Below are positions 8,620-16,696 of a DNA stretch of 47,080 bases, piece after piece (the first letter of the stretch is position 1; each line of letters opens with the position of its first letter). Where the stretch lies: NCBI GenBank assembly GCA_018645405.1, contig JABGOQ010000057.1:1-47080 (forward strand), read 5' to 3'. The notes under the pieces were generated by a model. The model did not search any database, had not been told where the DNA came from, and saw only the letters and a list, made by a program, of their open reading frames with translations. Source of the DNA: Anaerolineae bacterium (lineage in GTDB: Bacteria; Chloroflexota; Anaerolineae; Anaerolineales; Villigracilaceae). The position numbers and the translations under genes are program-made.

Positions 8620-8662
8620 GTAAATGAAAAACACAATTTCAAATTACTTCTCAACCCAACTC

Positions 8663-9220
8663 ATGATCATAAATCTAACTTCTTTGTCTGAGCAACAGCG
8701 TGATTTGGATAGCCTCCGGAAACTTGATCCGCAGGCTATTGGCGCAGTTTATGACCTGTATTTTCAGGATGTCTATCGTTTTACGCTCTACAGGCTTAAT
8801 AATGAAAAGCTTGCCGAAGATATTGCTGGCGATGTTTTTCTTCGTTTACTGGAAGCTGTCAAGAAAAAACGCGGACCCAAGAAAAATATCAAATCATGGT
8901 TGCTCTCAACCGCATCGCATATGATCATAGATCATCTTCGCCGGCACTATCGCCGTCCCACAACAGAAATGCCCGAAGATCTGGTCGATCAATCTGATAC
9001 CCCATCTCAAGAGTTTGATCGTAGTCACCAAAATCACCTTACCCGAGAAGCCCTCCAGCACCTCACGCCTGATCAACAAATGGTTCTCGCATTGCGTTTT
9101 GGGCAAGGTTACTCTCTTGAAGAAACAGCAGCACTAATGAAGAAAAAATCTAACGCAATAAAAGCTCTTCAATTTCGAGCTTTGGCTGCGCTCCGACGAC
9201 AGGTCGGGGAGGTAGCATAA
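8663..9220 (+). CDS. ECF-type RNA polymerase sigma-70 factor
   Basis: 185 residues from ATG 8663 (an in-frame ATG at 8624 would add 13). The region 2 domain runs from about residue 13 (LDSLRKLDPQAIGAVYDLYFQDVYRFTLYRL, then LAEDIAGDVFLRLLEAV and SWLLSTASHMIIDHLRR). Region 4 (LTREALQHLTPDQQMVLALRFGQGYSLEETAALM...RALAALRRQV) fills the C-terminus. There is no region 1 or 3, as in extracytoplasmic-function sigma factors. The stop codon overlaps the start of the next gene (TAATG), so the two are translationally coupled, the usual arrangement for a sigma factor and its membrane anti-sigma factor. It should direct polymerase to a surface-stress or envelope regulon. Confidence 0.9.
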   Translation: MIINLTSLSEQQRDLDSLRKLDPQAIGAVYDLYFQDVYRFTLYRLNNEKLAEDIAGDVFLRLLEAVKKKRGPKKNIKSWLLSTASHMIIDHLRRHYRRPTTEMPEDLVDQSDTPSQEFDRSHQNHLTREALQHLTPDQQMVLALRFGQGYSLEETAALMKKKSNAIKALQFRALAALRRQVGEVA

Positions 9221-10266
9221 TGAATAAATATGAAGCTCTCGAAGCTATGCTCCAAAATACTCTTGAGCATGGCACAGATATAGAAACCCTTTTGGCAGAA
9301 TTCCCTGAATTTTCCGCAGAGTTACGCCCTTTATTAGAAGCAGCTATGGATGCGCAATCCGCGTCTGTTCCCGCTGCTTCGGATGATGTGGTCCGTCGCG
9401 GACGTACCCGTCTGTTGCAACATGCCGCCCAAATAAGGGATGCCGCGCCTGCTCCACGTGCCTCGCTCTTCAACTTTAGGCTTGCTACCGTTGCTCTAAC
9501 ATTGCTGCTCGTCTTCTTTGTCGGGGGAACGGGGCTTGTTAGTGCATCCAACTCGGCACTGCCTGGAGATGGTCTATACACCGTCAAGCGCGGTTGGGAA
9601 AATACGCGTGTCTGGTTTGCTGATGATGATGAAAGCACCCGATTGCAAGCGGAATACGAAGAAGAACGCCGAGAAGAGGTACAAGAACTTTTAGCCTACA
9701 GCCGTGTGGCGATAATCCGATTTGAGGGTGTGGTCACGCTTTTAGACGGGAGCAAGTGGGAGGTCGCGGGTGTACCGGTGATCGTATCCGATCAAACAGA
9801 TATTGATGCAGATATCCGCATTGGATCAGATGTCATCGTGAGTGGTCGCACAGAATCAGATGGTGTTGTTTTTGCAAATGAAATTACCTTGAGCCATCCT
9901 GAAAACGAAAATAGCGTGGCTCCAACAGAAATGCCTGCTGAAGATCTTGATGAACCAGAAGAGGTTGAAACGCCTGAATCTGAAGAAGATGGTGCTGAGA
10001 CACCTGAGCCCGAAGACGACGAAGAACAGAATGATGACGATGAAGCTGAAGATGATGGCGAATCAGATGGTGATGGTGAAACGGACAGTGATGGCGAATC
10101 AGATGGTGATAATGAATCAGGTGATGATGGTGAAGCGGGCGGTGATGGCGAAACAGATGATGATGATGAATCGGACGGTGATGGCGAAACAGACGACGAT
10201 GATGAATCGGATGATGATGAACCAGATGATGATGACGAATCGGATGATGATGAAACAGATGATTAA
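9220..10266 (+). CDS. Putative membrane anti-sigma factor, DUF5667/DUF5666 with acidic tail
   Basis: 348 residues. The cytoplasmic N-terminus (1-82) has a helical segment (LEAMLQNTLEHGTDIETLLAEFPEFSAEL). One membrane segment follows (about 84-106), then SNSALPGDGLYTVKRGWENTR, the DUF5667 signature, and an AEYEEERREEVQELL helix. Residues about 165-225 (IIRFEGVVTLLDGSKWEVAG to VVFANEITL) look like DUF5666. The last 110 residues are Asp/Glu/Gly/Ser-rich and should lie outside the membrane. Overlap with the sigma gene by one base supports a regulatory partnership. No zinc-binding HxxxCxxC motif of the common ZAS class was seen, so sigma binding would use another N-terminal fold. The role is inferred from position. 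Confidence 0.75.
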   Translation: MNKYEALEAMLQNTLEHGTDIETLLAEFPEFSAELRPLLEAAMDAQSASVPAASDDVVRRGRTRLLQHAAQIRDAAPAPRASLFNFRLATVALTLLLVFFVGGTGLVSASNSALPGDGLYTVKRGWENTRVWFADDDESTRLQAEYEEERREEVQELLAYSRVAIIRFEGVVTLLDGSKWEVAGVPVIVSDQTDIDADIRIGSDVIVSGRTESDGVVFANEITLSHPENENSVAPTEMPAEDLDEPEEVETPESEEDGAETPEPEDDEEQNDDDEAEDDGESDGDGETDSDGESDGDNESGDDGEAGGDGETDDDDESDGDGETDDDDESDDDEPDDDDESDDDETDD

Positions 10267-10270
10267 TGTG

Positions 10271-10301
10271 CAGGGCAGGCAAAAACCTGCCCTGTTTTTT
10301 T
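10271..10301 (+). terminator. Rho-independent terminator of the sigma/anti-sigma operon
   Basis: 9-bp GC-rich stem (CAGGGCAGG at 10271-10279 with CCTGCCCTG at 10286-10294), 6-nt loop, then seven T's. Confidence 0.95.
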
Positions 10302-10451
10302 ATCAAAATGTTGCGAATTTGACCAAAGTGGGGTAAATTTATACCTAGCACACCCGTTCTAAAGAATATTGTTCCTTTTTCATCTCTCTAGCAATCCTGC
10401 TTTCCATTTTCTAGTCTTTTGCTTATCACTCATCATTTTTATGGAGTCTCC

Positions 10452-12974
10452 ATGCCCAAATCAAAATTCTACCTCGGACGCACCCTGGAAAACCCCCAAG
10501 CCGAACCCAGAGACGAAGCCCTCTATTACGATCCGCCCGATTTGACCACCCACGCCATCGTGACCGGCATGACCGGCTCGGGCAAAACGGGACTCTGTGT
10601 AACCCTCCTCGAAGAAGCCGCTTTGCAGGGAATTCCCGCGCTAATCATTGACCCCAAAGGTGATTTAACGAATCTCCTGCTTCATTTTCCCGATTTAGCT
10701 CCGCAAGATTTTGAGCCGTGGCTCGACCCCGAAACCGCGCGTCGCAGTGGAAAAAGTGTCGCAGAAACCGCCTCCGAAACCGCGAAAATGTGGAAGGATG
10801 GTCTCGAAAAATGGGATATAGATTCATCCCGTTTGCGTGCGTTAAAAAACGCCGCCCAATTCGCTGTCTACACCCCCGGCTCGGATGCAGGTATCCCCAT
10901 CAGTGTTTTATCTTCGCTGGCCGTCCCCGATATGGATTGGAAATCAAACCGCGAAATTCTGCGCGAGAAAATCAGCAGCACCGTCACCGCGTTGCTCGGC
11001 TTGATCGGCGAAGATGATCTTGATCCGCTCCGCTCACGTGAACATATTTTGCTTTCACATATTTTCGAAAATGCCTGGAGCAAAGGCAAAAGCCTCGACC
11101 TGACCGAGTTGATTCTCCAAACTCAAAATCCGCCTTTCGACAAACTCGGCGCGTTGCCCGTTGATAGCTTTTTCCCCGCGAAAGCCCGCACAGCACTCGT
11201 GATGCAGCTTAACGCCATCCTCGCCGCGCCCTCTTTCGAGACATGGCGCGAAGGACAAGCCCTCGATATTCCCGATTTGCTCTACACGCCCGAAGGCAAA
11301 CCCCGCCACAGCGTTTTTTATCTCGCTCACCTAAGCGAAACCGAGCGCATGTTCTTCGTCACGCTCCTTTTCTCGGCTGTCGAAACCTGGATGCGCACCC
11401 AGAGCGGCGCAACATCTCTGCGTGCCCTCCTTTATATGGATGAAATTTACGGCTATCTCCCGCCGCAGAAAAATCCCCCGTCCAAGCCGCCGCTTTTGCG
11501 GATGCTCAAGCAAGCGCGCGCTTTTGGCGTCGGGCTGATGCTCGCCACGCAGAACCCTGTCGATGTCGATTACAAAGCCCTCTCCAACGCGGGCACTTGG
11601 TTCATCGGTAAACTCCAAACCGAGCAGGATAAAGCCCGTCTTCTCGATGGTCTCGAGAGCGCGGCGGGCGGCCTTAATCGGCGGGCTTACGACAAGCTCA
11701 TTTCCAGTCTCGGAAAGCGTTCCTTTATTTTGCATAATGTCCACGAGAAGCAGCCTGCGCTATTTCGGACACGCTGGGCGATGAATTATTTGGCGGGACC
11801 GATGACTCGGGCGCAGATTCCCGCCTTAAACGGATTGGTTAACGCACAGTGGCTCGAGCCAGAAGATGCTCAGGAAATGCCAAGCAAATTAGAGGACACG
11901 GGCGAATCGCTCGCAAGTTATCAGCCTGTTTCCGTTAAAAAGACGCCTCGTCGCCCCGAACGGAAGCGCGTTAAACATCCCCACGACGGCAGCAGCGAAA
12001 CGAGACCCGCGATTCCGTCTAGCTTCAGCGAGCATTTTCTGCCATTCAACTTAAGTCTGGCTGAAGCATTCGACGCGGCAAATCGCCCCCTCAGCGTGGA
12101 TGCGGAACAAGTCGGCATCGTCTATAGACCGAGCTTGCTGGCATCCGCCACCGTGCGATTTCTAAATCGAAAACATGGCGTGGATAGCGAAATCTCGCGC
12201 TCGCGTCTGGTGGCAAACCCCGACCCCCGCGGCGTGGTACGCTGGGACGATTTCGGGAGCGTGCAGAGTGATTTATTGACAAGAATGCCAGCCCCACAAT
12301 CTCGATTTGTGGGGCTGGAGCCGCCGCTGAGCACCGCCAAATTGATGAACGCACTCAAGCGTGATTTCAAAGATTGGCTCTACCGCTCGACGACTTTGAA
12401 GGCGCGTGCGAACGTAAAATTGAAAATTTATGCGGGACCTGAAATCTCGAAATCAGAGTTCATGCGCCTATGCGCCGATGCCGCCCGTGAAAAACGGGAT
12501 ACCGAAATCGACAAAATTAGTGACGGCTACGAACGGAAATTGGATACACTCGAAAATCGCTTGAAGCGCGAAGAGCGCGAGTTGCGCCAAGATGAAGATG
12601 AGCTTTCCGACCGAAAAATGGAAGAGATGGGCACGCACGCCGAGAATGTTCTGAGCATGTTCAGCAAACGCCGCCGACGCATGACAACATCGCTGACCAA
12701 ACGTCGGCTCACGCAACAAGCCAAAGCGGACGTGGAAGAATCCATTGAAGCGATTGACGACTACGAGCGACAAATCCGCGACCTTGAAGCCGAATTCAAA
12801 GAGAAACTTGACGAAATCGGCGACCGCTGGGGGGGTGTGGTCAACGAAATCAGCGAAGTAAGCCTAAAGCCGACGAAAACAAATATCTTTGTAGATGATT
12901 TTGGCGTGGCGTGGATGCCTTATTATTTGGTTGAAGTTGGTGGGCAGAGGGTTGAAGTGCCTGCGTTTGGGTAA
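10452..12974 (+). CDS. HerA/VirB4-like ATPase with C-terminal coiled coil
   Basis: 840 residues from ATG 10452, which has GGAG 5 nt upstream. Residues 1-30 form a small N-terminal strand region. Walker A is GMTGSGKT (39-46), followed by ALIIDPKGDL (63-72), typical of HerA/FtsK-type DNA or protein pumps. Walker B is LLYMDE (326-331). The stretch ATQNPVDVDYKALSNAGTW (about 365-383) matches the HerA/TraG 'ATQ.P.dvd..vlsna.t' sensor region. A long charged coiled coil spans about 690-800, and the C-terminus is a small beta-rich domain. HerA-family ATPases form hexamers that translocate DNA. No NurA-like nuclease gene is adjacent, so the partner is unknown. A large palindrome follows the gene. Confidence 0.82.
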   Translation: MPKSKFYLGRTLENPQAEPRDEALYYDPPDLTTHAIVTGMTGSGKTGLCVTLLEEAALQGIPALIIDPKGDLTNLLLHFPDLAPQDFEPWLDPETARRSGKSVAETASETAKMWKDGLEKWDIDSSRLRALKNAAQFAVYTPGSDAGIPISVLSSLAVPDMDWKSNREILREKISSTVTALLGLIGEDDLDPLRSREHILLSHIFENAWSKGKSLDLTELILQTQNPPFDKLGALPVDSFFPAKARTALVMQLNAILAAPSFETWREGQALDIPDLLYTPEGKPRHSVFYLAHLSETERMFFVTLLFSAVETWMRTQSGATSLRALLYMDEIYGYLPPQKNPPSKPPLLRMLKQARAFGVGLMLATQNPVDVDYKALSNAGTWFIGKLQTEQDKARLLDGLESAAGGLNRRAYDKLISSLGKRSFILHNVHEKQPALFRTRWAMNYLAGPMTRAQIPALNGLVNAQWLEPEDAQEMPSKLEDTGESLASYQPVSVKKTPRRPERKRVKHPHDGSSETRPAIPSSFSEHFLPFNLSLAEAFDAANRPLSVDAEQVGIVYRPSLLASATVRFLNRKHGVDSEISRSRLVANPDPRGVVRWDDFGSVQSDLLTRMPAPQSRFVGLEPPLSTAKLMNALKRDFKDWLYRSTTLKARANVKLKIYAGPEISKSEFMRLCADAAREKRDTEIDKISDGYERKLDTLENRLKREERELRQDEDELSDRKMEEMGTHAENVLSMFSKRRRRMTTSLTKRRLTQQAKADVEESIEAIDDYERQIRDLEAEFKEKLDEIGDRWGGVVNEISEVSLKPTKTNIFVDDFGVAWMPYYLVEVGGQRVEVPAFG

Positions 12975-12981
12975 ATGAATA

Positions 12982-13109
12982 GGACACGGATTTACACGGA
13001 TCAGGCAGATTTACGCGAATGAAACTTTTTTTGCTGTAACGCAAAGTGTTACAACAAAAAAAGTTTTTAAATCCGCGAGAATCCGCTATATCTGCGCAAA
13101 TCCGCGTCC
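12982..13109. repeat. 128-bp palindromic intergenic element
   Basis: The element starts GGACACGGATTT and ends AAATCCGCGTCC, with about 40 bp of imperfect outer arms. Its centre is a 19-bp near-perfect stem (AAACTTTTTTTGCTGTAAC at 13022-13040 and GTTACAACAAAAAAAGTTT at 13048-13066) around a 7-nt loop. It fills most of the gap between two plus-strand genes and may also terminate transcription. It looks like a miniature palindromic repeat; no ORF. Confidence 0.75.
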
Positions 13110-13127
13110 CATAAAAAAGGAAATTTT

Positions 13128-13715
13128 ATGACTTGGTTAATTTTATCGGTAATTCTTTGGGGACTTGTTCACTCAGTAATGGCAGCACTCATTTTCAGAG
13201 CGAAGTTGACAAATTGGCTCGGTGCGAAGACGATGCGTTTTTATCGTCTCTTTTTCAATATCTTTTCGGTGATTACTTTACTCCCCGTTTTGTGGCTGGC
13301 GAAGGTTTTGCCCGATAGTACGCTTTATTCAGTTCCGAAGCCGTGGCTTTATCTGATGCTCTTTGGGCAAGTACTTGCCGCGATTGGTGAAGTTGTCGGT
13401 CTTTCGCAGACCGATGTCTGGGAGTTTGCAGGTTTACGTCAAATCATCTCCCCACGCGTGGAGGGGGAGAGCCGATTGGTTGTGAAAGGTCTTTATAAAT
13501 ATATGCGGCATCCACTTTATACCTTTGGTCTGCTTTTTGTTTGGCTAACGCCCGTAATGACCGCGAATATGCTTGTGCTCTATATTTCATTAACAGCCTA
13601 TACGATCATCGGGGCACATTTTGAAGAGCGAAAATTACTCCGTGAATTTGGGGAAGATTATGCGGTGTATAAAAAGAATACGCCGATGTTGGTGCCAAAA
13701 GTACGTATTTCGTAG
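13128..13715 (+). CDS. NnrU/isoprenylcysteine methyltransferase-like membrane protein
   Basis: 195 residues with five or six hydrophobic segments; AAGGA lies about 8 nt before the ATG. The C-terminal half carries the ICMT/PEMT pattern: VVKGLYKYMRHPLYTFGLLFVWL (about 117-139, with the RHP motif) and GAHFEERKLLREFGEDYAVYKKNTPMLVP (about 162-190, with the EE pair). This pattern binds SAM in membrane methyltransferases acting on isoprenylated or lipid substrates. The N-terminal half resembles NnrU proteins. Substrate unknown. Confidence 0.8.
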   Translation: MTWLILSVILWGLVHSVMAALIFRAKLTNWLGAKTMRFYRLFFNIFSVITLLPVLWLAKVLPDSTLYSVPKPWLYLMLFGQVLAAIGEVVGLSQTDVWEFAGLRQIISPRVEGESRLVVKGLYKYMRHPLYTFGLLFVWLTPVMTANMLVLYISLTAYTIIGAHFEERKLLREFGEDYAVYKKNTPMLVPKVRIS

Positions 13716-13797
13716 TGCGTCTCATCCGCTTCGCTACGGGATGATATATTGCGCAAGGCGAACACCCAATTCCCAATTTACAAATCCCCTAACACGG

Positions 13798-13803
13798 TAT
13801 AAT
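13798..13803 (+). promoter_or_regulatory. -10 box placing transcription start at the VanW start codon
   Basis: TATAAT ends 8 nt before the ATG at 13812, and the bases between (CCTCCTCT) cannot act as a ribosome-binding site. A TTTACA lies 15 bp upstream (13777-13782). A transcript would start at or next to the ATG, suggesting leaderless translation. Confidence 0.5.
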
Positions 13804-13811
13804 CCTCCTCT

Positions 13812-15686
13812 ATGACAACCACCTCCTATCGATCTCCCTCTCGCACCACTGAAATCGTTACGCAAATTTTCGCTGCCTTACTTGGCGGATTTTTGCTGTT
13901 TATAGCCGCCCTCCTTGTCTGGACGCTCGGTTATCAGCTTGTCTATGCTGGCCGGATTTTTCCTGGTATTTCTGTGGCAGGGGTAGATTTATCTGGTATG
14001 AGCCCTATAGACGCATCCGTGACGCTCAACCAACAGCTCACCTTCCCTTATCAGGGGCAAATTCTTATGCGAGATGGCGAGCGGGTTTGGGCAGCCTCAC
14101 CCGCAGAATTGGGGATGGTCTTTGATGCCTCCGCGTCTGCCCAGTCCGCGTATAAACTGGGGCGTTCTGGTGGTCTTTTTGGCGCCTTTGGTGACCAAAT
14201 GGATTCCCGTCAAATTGGCAAATCGGCCGAAGCGGTCATCATTTTAGATCAAGGCGTTGCCTACGCATATTTGCAGCGATTGGCAGCTGAGATAAACCAG
14301 CCCGCCGTCGAAGCCTCCCTTGCCATTCAGGGCACCGAAGTCATCGCCCAGCCTGGTCAGCTTGGACGTTTTATGAATGTAGATTCCGCTCTGATTTCCC
14401 TCAGCACACAATTGCAAAGCTTTCGTGATGGGGAGGTTAATCTGATTGTGGAAGAAGTTCCGCCGCATCTTTTGGATGTCTCCTCCCAAGCGGATACCGC
14501 GCGTCAGATTTTGAGTGCGCCCCTGACCTTGAGCTTGAGTGGCGCAACCGAACTTGATCCCGGTCCCTGGGTTTTCGACGTCCCGAGAGTGGCAGAAATG
14601 CTCATCGTGCGAGAAACTGCCTCAGGAAATGGAACCAAATTAGAGGTCGCGTTTGATTCGGGCGCATTATACGAAATGCTGAACGAAATCGCATCGCAGG
14701 TAGACCGTCCCGCCGAGAACGCTCGTTTCATCTTCAACGATGATACCCATCAACTAGAAATTTATCGACCATCCGTAATTGGGCGCGTCGTAGATGTTGA
14801 GTCCAGCGTCCAATTTATTAACGAAAGTATTTTGACAGGCGCGCATGAAATTACCATGCAGGTCATTTCAGAGGAACCCGCCGTGTTGGAAACAGCGACT
14901 GGAGCCGAATTGGGAATTACCGAATTGGTAAGTGCCGAGACATCTTATTTTTACGGCTCCAGCGCAGAACGTATTCAAAATATCCAAACCGCAGCGGCGG
15001 CTTTTCATGGCGTCATGATCGCGCCTGGCGAGACTTTTGCGATGGGCAGCGTGCTGGGTGATATTAGCCTGGATAACGGCTATGCTGAAGCACTGATCAT
15101 CTTTGGCGGGCGAACGATTAAGGGCGTGGGCGGTGGTGTTTGTCAGGTTAGTACGACCTTATTTCGCACGGCATTTTTTGCCGGTCTCCCAATTGCAGAG
15201 CGGCACTCGCACGCGTATCGCGTTTATTATTATGAGCAAAGTGGCGATGGAAGCCGCAGCCAGGATTTGGTTGGTTTGGATGCAACAGTCTACTTCCCGC
15301 TGGTGGATTTTAAGTTTACCAACGATACTCCGTATTGGCTGTTGATGGAAACCTATCTTGTTGGAAACACGCTAGAGTGGAAATTTTATTCCACCGCCGA
15401 TGGGCGCTCAGTGGATTGGCAGACAACGGGCACGCAGAATGTCGTTGATGCACCTGCTCCGCTTTTTGTAGAAAATGATGAGTTGGCAAAAAATGAAATT
15501 AAGCAAGTTGATTGGTCTGCTGATGGCGCAGATGTCTCAGTAACCCGCTCTGTTTTTCGAGACGGACAAGTTTTCTTTGAAGATGTCTTCAACACACATT
15601 ATGAACCCTGGCAAGCCGTTTGCGAGTATGGCCCAGACACGAATAACGCTGAGAAGAGAGCGAAAGATCAGGGGAAGTGCCAGTGA
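13812..15686 (+). CDS. VanW family protein with peptidoglycan-binding-like N-terminal domains
   Basis: 624 residues. One N-terminal membrane segment (about 16-45) is followed by GISVAGVDLSGMSPIDASVTL, the start of a PG_binding_4-like domain (PF12229 type). A second such domain spans about 225-360 (FDVPRVAEML..., ARFIFNDDTHQLEIYRPSVIGRVVDVE). The VanW domain (about 400-545) has the signature PGETFAMGSVLGD, GGGVCQVSTTLFRTAFFAGLPIAERHSHAYRV and the GLDATVYFPLVDFKF strand. VanW proteins occur in glycopeptide-resistance clusters and in envelope-related loci, but their biochemical role is unproven. The protein should face outward, anchored by its N-terminus. An extracytoplasmic peptidoglycan-linked role fits the nearby LCP gene. 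Confidence 0.88.
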   Translation: MTTTSYRSPSRTTEIVTQIFAALLGGFLLFIAALLVWTLGYQLVYAGRIFPGISVAGVDLSGMSPIDASVTLNQQLTFPYQGQILMRDGERVWAASPAELGMVFDASASAQSAYKLGRSGGLFGAFGDQMDSRQIGKSAEAVIILDQGVAYAYLQRLAAEINQPAVEASLAIQGTEVIAQPGQLGRFMNVDSALISLSTQLQSFRDGEVNLIVEEVPPHLLDVSSQADTARQILSAPLTLSLSGATELDPGPWVFDVPRVAEMLIVRETASGNGTKLEVAFDSGALYEMLNEIASQVDRPAENARFIFNDDTHQLEIYRPSVIGRVVDVESSVQFINESILTGAHEITMQVISEEPAVLETATGAELGITELVSAETSYFYGSSAERIQNIQTAAAAFHGVMIAPGETFAMGSVLGDISLDNGYAEALIIFGGRTIKGVGGGVCQVSTTLFRTAFFAGLPIAERHSHAYRVYYYEQSGDGSRSQDLVGLDATVYFPLVDFKFTNDTPYWLLMETYLVGNTLEWKFYSTADGRSVDWQTTGTQNVVDAPAPLFVENDELAKNEIKQVDWSADGADVSVTRSVFRDGQVFFEDVFNTHYEPWQAVCEYGPDTNNAEKRAKDQGKCQ

Positions 15687-15765
15687 GTTCTAAGTTTCAG
15701 GTTGAAGGTTGCAAGTTTTCCCTTAGAGTTTGAACGCTGAAATCTGAAGTCTAAAGTCTGAAATC

Positions 15766-15774
15766 TGGTAAAAT
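15766..15774 (+). promoter_or_regulatory. Extended -10 promoter of the Trm112-like gene
   Basis: TGGTAAAAT matches the extended -10 pattern with one mismatch. A start near 15781 would leave a 20-nt leader containing AAGGAG (15787-15792), well placed for ATG 15801. Confidence 0.5.
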
Positions 15775-15800
15775 ACCGCCTTGTACAAGGAGAAAATAAA

Positions 15801-16022
15801 ATGGTAAGTCAAGATTTGCTCGAAATTTTACGTTGCCCGGCTTGTGTGCGAGAAACAGAAGGATTGCTCAAATTAGAAAAAGATGCTTGGCTTCTCTGCC
15901 AAGATTGTGAGCGCAAATACCCCATCGTAGACGATATTCCCGTCATGCTGATCGATGAAGGCGATAAGTGGGTAGATACCGCCTCTGCCGATCTCCCCGT
16001 CCCGCCACCTGAACCTAAATAG
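15801..16022 (+). CDS. Trm112-like zinc-ribbon protein
   Basis: 73 residues; SD AAGGAG. LLEILRCPACVRETEGLL, WLLCQDCERKYPIVDDIPVMLIDE is the Trm112 pattern: two CxxC pairs (Cys13/Cys16 and Cys34/Cys37) forming a zinc ribbon, then YPI.DDIPVML. In eukaryotes Trm112 activates methyltransferases that act on tRNA, rRNA and release factors; bacterial YcaR-type proteins of this family are uncharacterised. A single in-frame UAG and two codons separate it from the HEAT-repeat ORF, so both are almost certainly co-transcribed. Confidence 0.85.
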   Translation: MVSQDLLEILRCPACVRETEGLLKLEKDAWLLCQDCERKYPIVDDIPVMLIDEGDKWVDTASADLPVPPPEPK

Positions 16023-16028
16023 AATATT

Positions 16029-16619
16029 TTGGATGCATTGCTTGCTGACCTAATCAGTGGAGACGAAGCCCTCGCCGAAACTGCGATGAACCAATTGGTC
16101 GCATTGGGTGAGGAAACCTTCCCTGCGTTAAAGGACCTTTTGGATTCACCAGATGCCGACCATCGTTGGTGGGCACTAAGTGTCTTGGCGCAAATTGAAA
16201 CAGCAGATGTAAACTGGATGCTCCCCGCACTGGATGATGAGTCTGTTGAAGTACGTCAGTGCGCCGCATTAGCCCTATCGGTTCATCCGGATGAGAAATC
16301 TGTTTCCTCGTTAATTAACGCGCTGCATGACCCCGACTCGATGGTCTCAACATTAGCTGCTAATGCTCTAGTTAAAATCGGTGAAGCAGCTGTTCCAGCG
16401 TTATTGACAGTCCTTGAAGAAAAAATGACTGGAGAAAACACACTCCAAATCAAAGCGGCTCGTCTGGGGGCGGTGCGTGCCTTGGCAACCATCGCCGATT
16501 CTCGCGCAATCCCCGCGATGATGTCCGCGTTGGAAGAAGATTCAGTATTTATGAAACATTGGGCAGAAATTGGGCTTGAGAAACTGGGTCTTGATATGGT
16601 TTATATGAAGTTGAAATAA
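16029..16619 (+). CDS. HEAT-repeat protein
   Basis: Up to 196 residues from TTG 16029; the next in-frame ATG is 16086. The sequence is a run of helical repeats with the HEAT/PBS-lyase pattern: MNQLVALGEETFPALKDLLDS, HRWWALSVLAQI, VRQCAALALSVHPDEKSVSSLINALHD, VSTLAANALVKIGEAAVPALLTVL, RLGAVRALATIADSRAIPAMMSAL. Such solenoids mediate protein contacts or, in phycobilin-lyase relatives, bind prosthetic groups. The reading frame is the same as that of the Trm112-like gene, and no Shine-Dalgarno sequence is visible before the TTG or the ATG. It may be made by reinitiation or by readthrough of the UAG. Confidence 0.8.
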   Translation: MDALLADLISGDEALAETAMNQLVALGEETFPALKDLLDSPDADHRWWALSVLAQIETADVNWMLPALDDESVEVRQCAALALSVHPDEKSVSSLINALHDPDSMVSTLAANALVKIGEAAVPALLTVLEEKMTGENTLQIKAARLGAVRALATIADSRAIPAMMSALEEDSVFMKHWAEIGLEKLGLDMVYMKLK

Positions 16620-16696
16620 GAAATTTGAATCGTTAAGTTATCTAAGATTTAGTAAATTCTAAAAAACTTATCGTTTCTAAAATTGGATAAAGAAAT

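Noticed and set aside
8624..8662. ATG 8624 as the sigma-factor start
   Set aside because: A transcript from the extended -10 at 8611-8619 would begin inside this ATG, and the extra 13 residues are outside the sigma domain. Still possible if another promoter is used.
9884..10351. His-rich minus-strand frame opposite the acidic tail of the anti-sigma gene
   Set aside because: Produced by reading GAT/GAC/GAA codons backwards; not a metal-binding protein.
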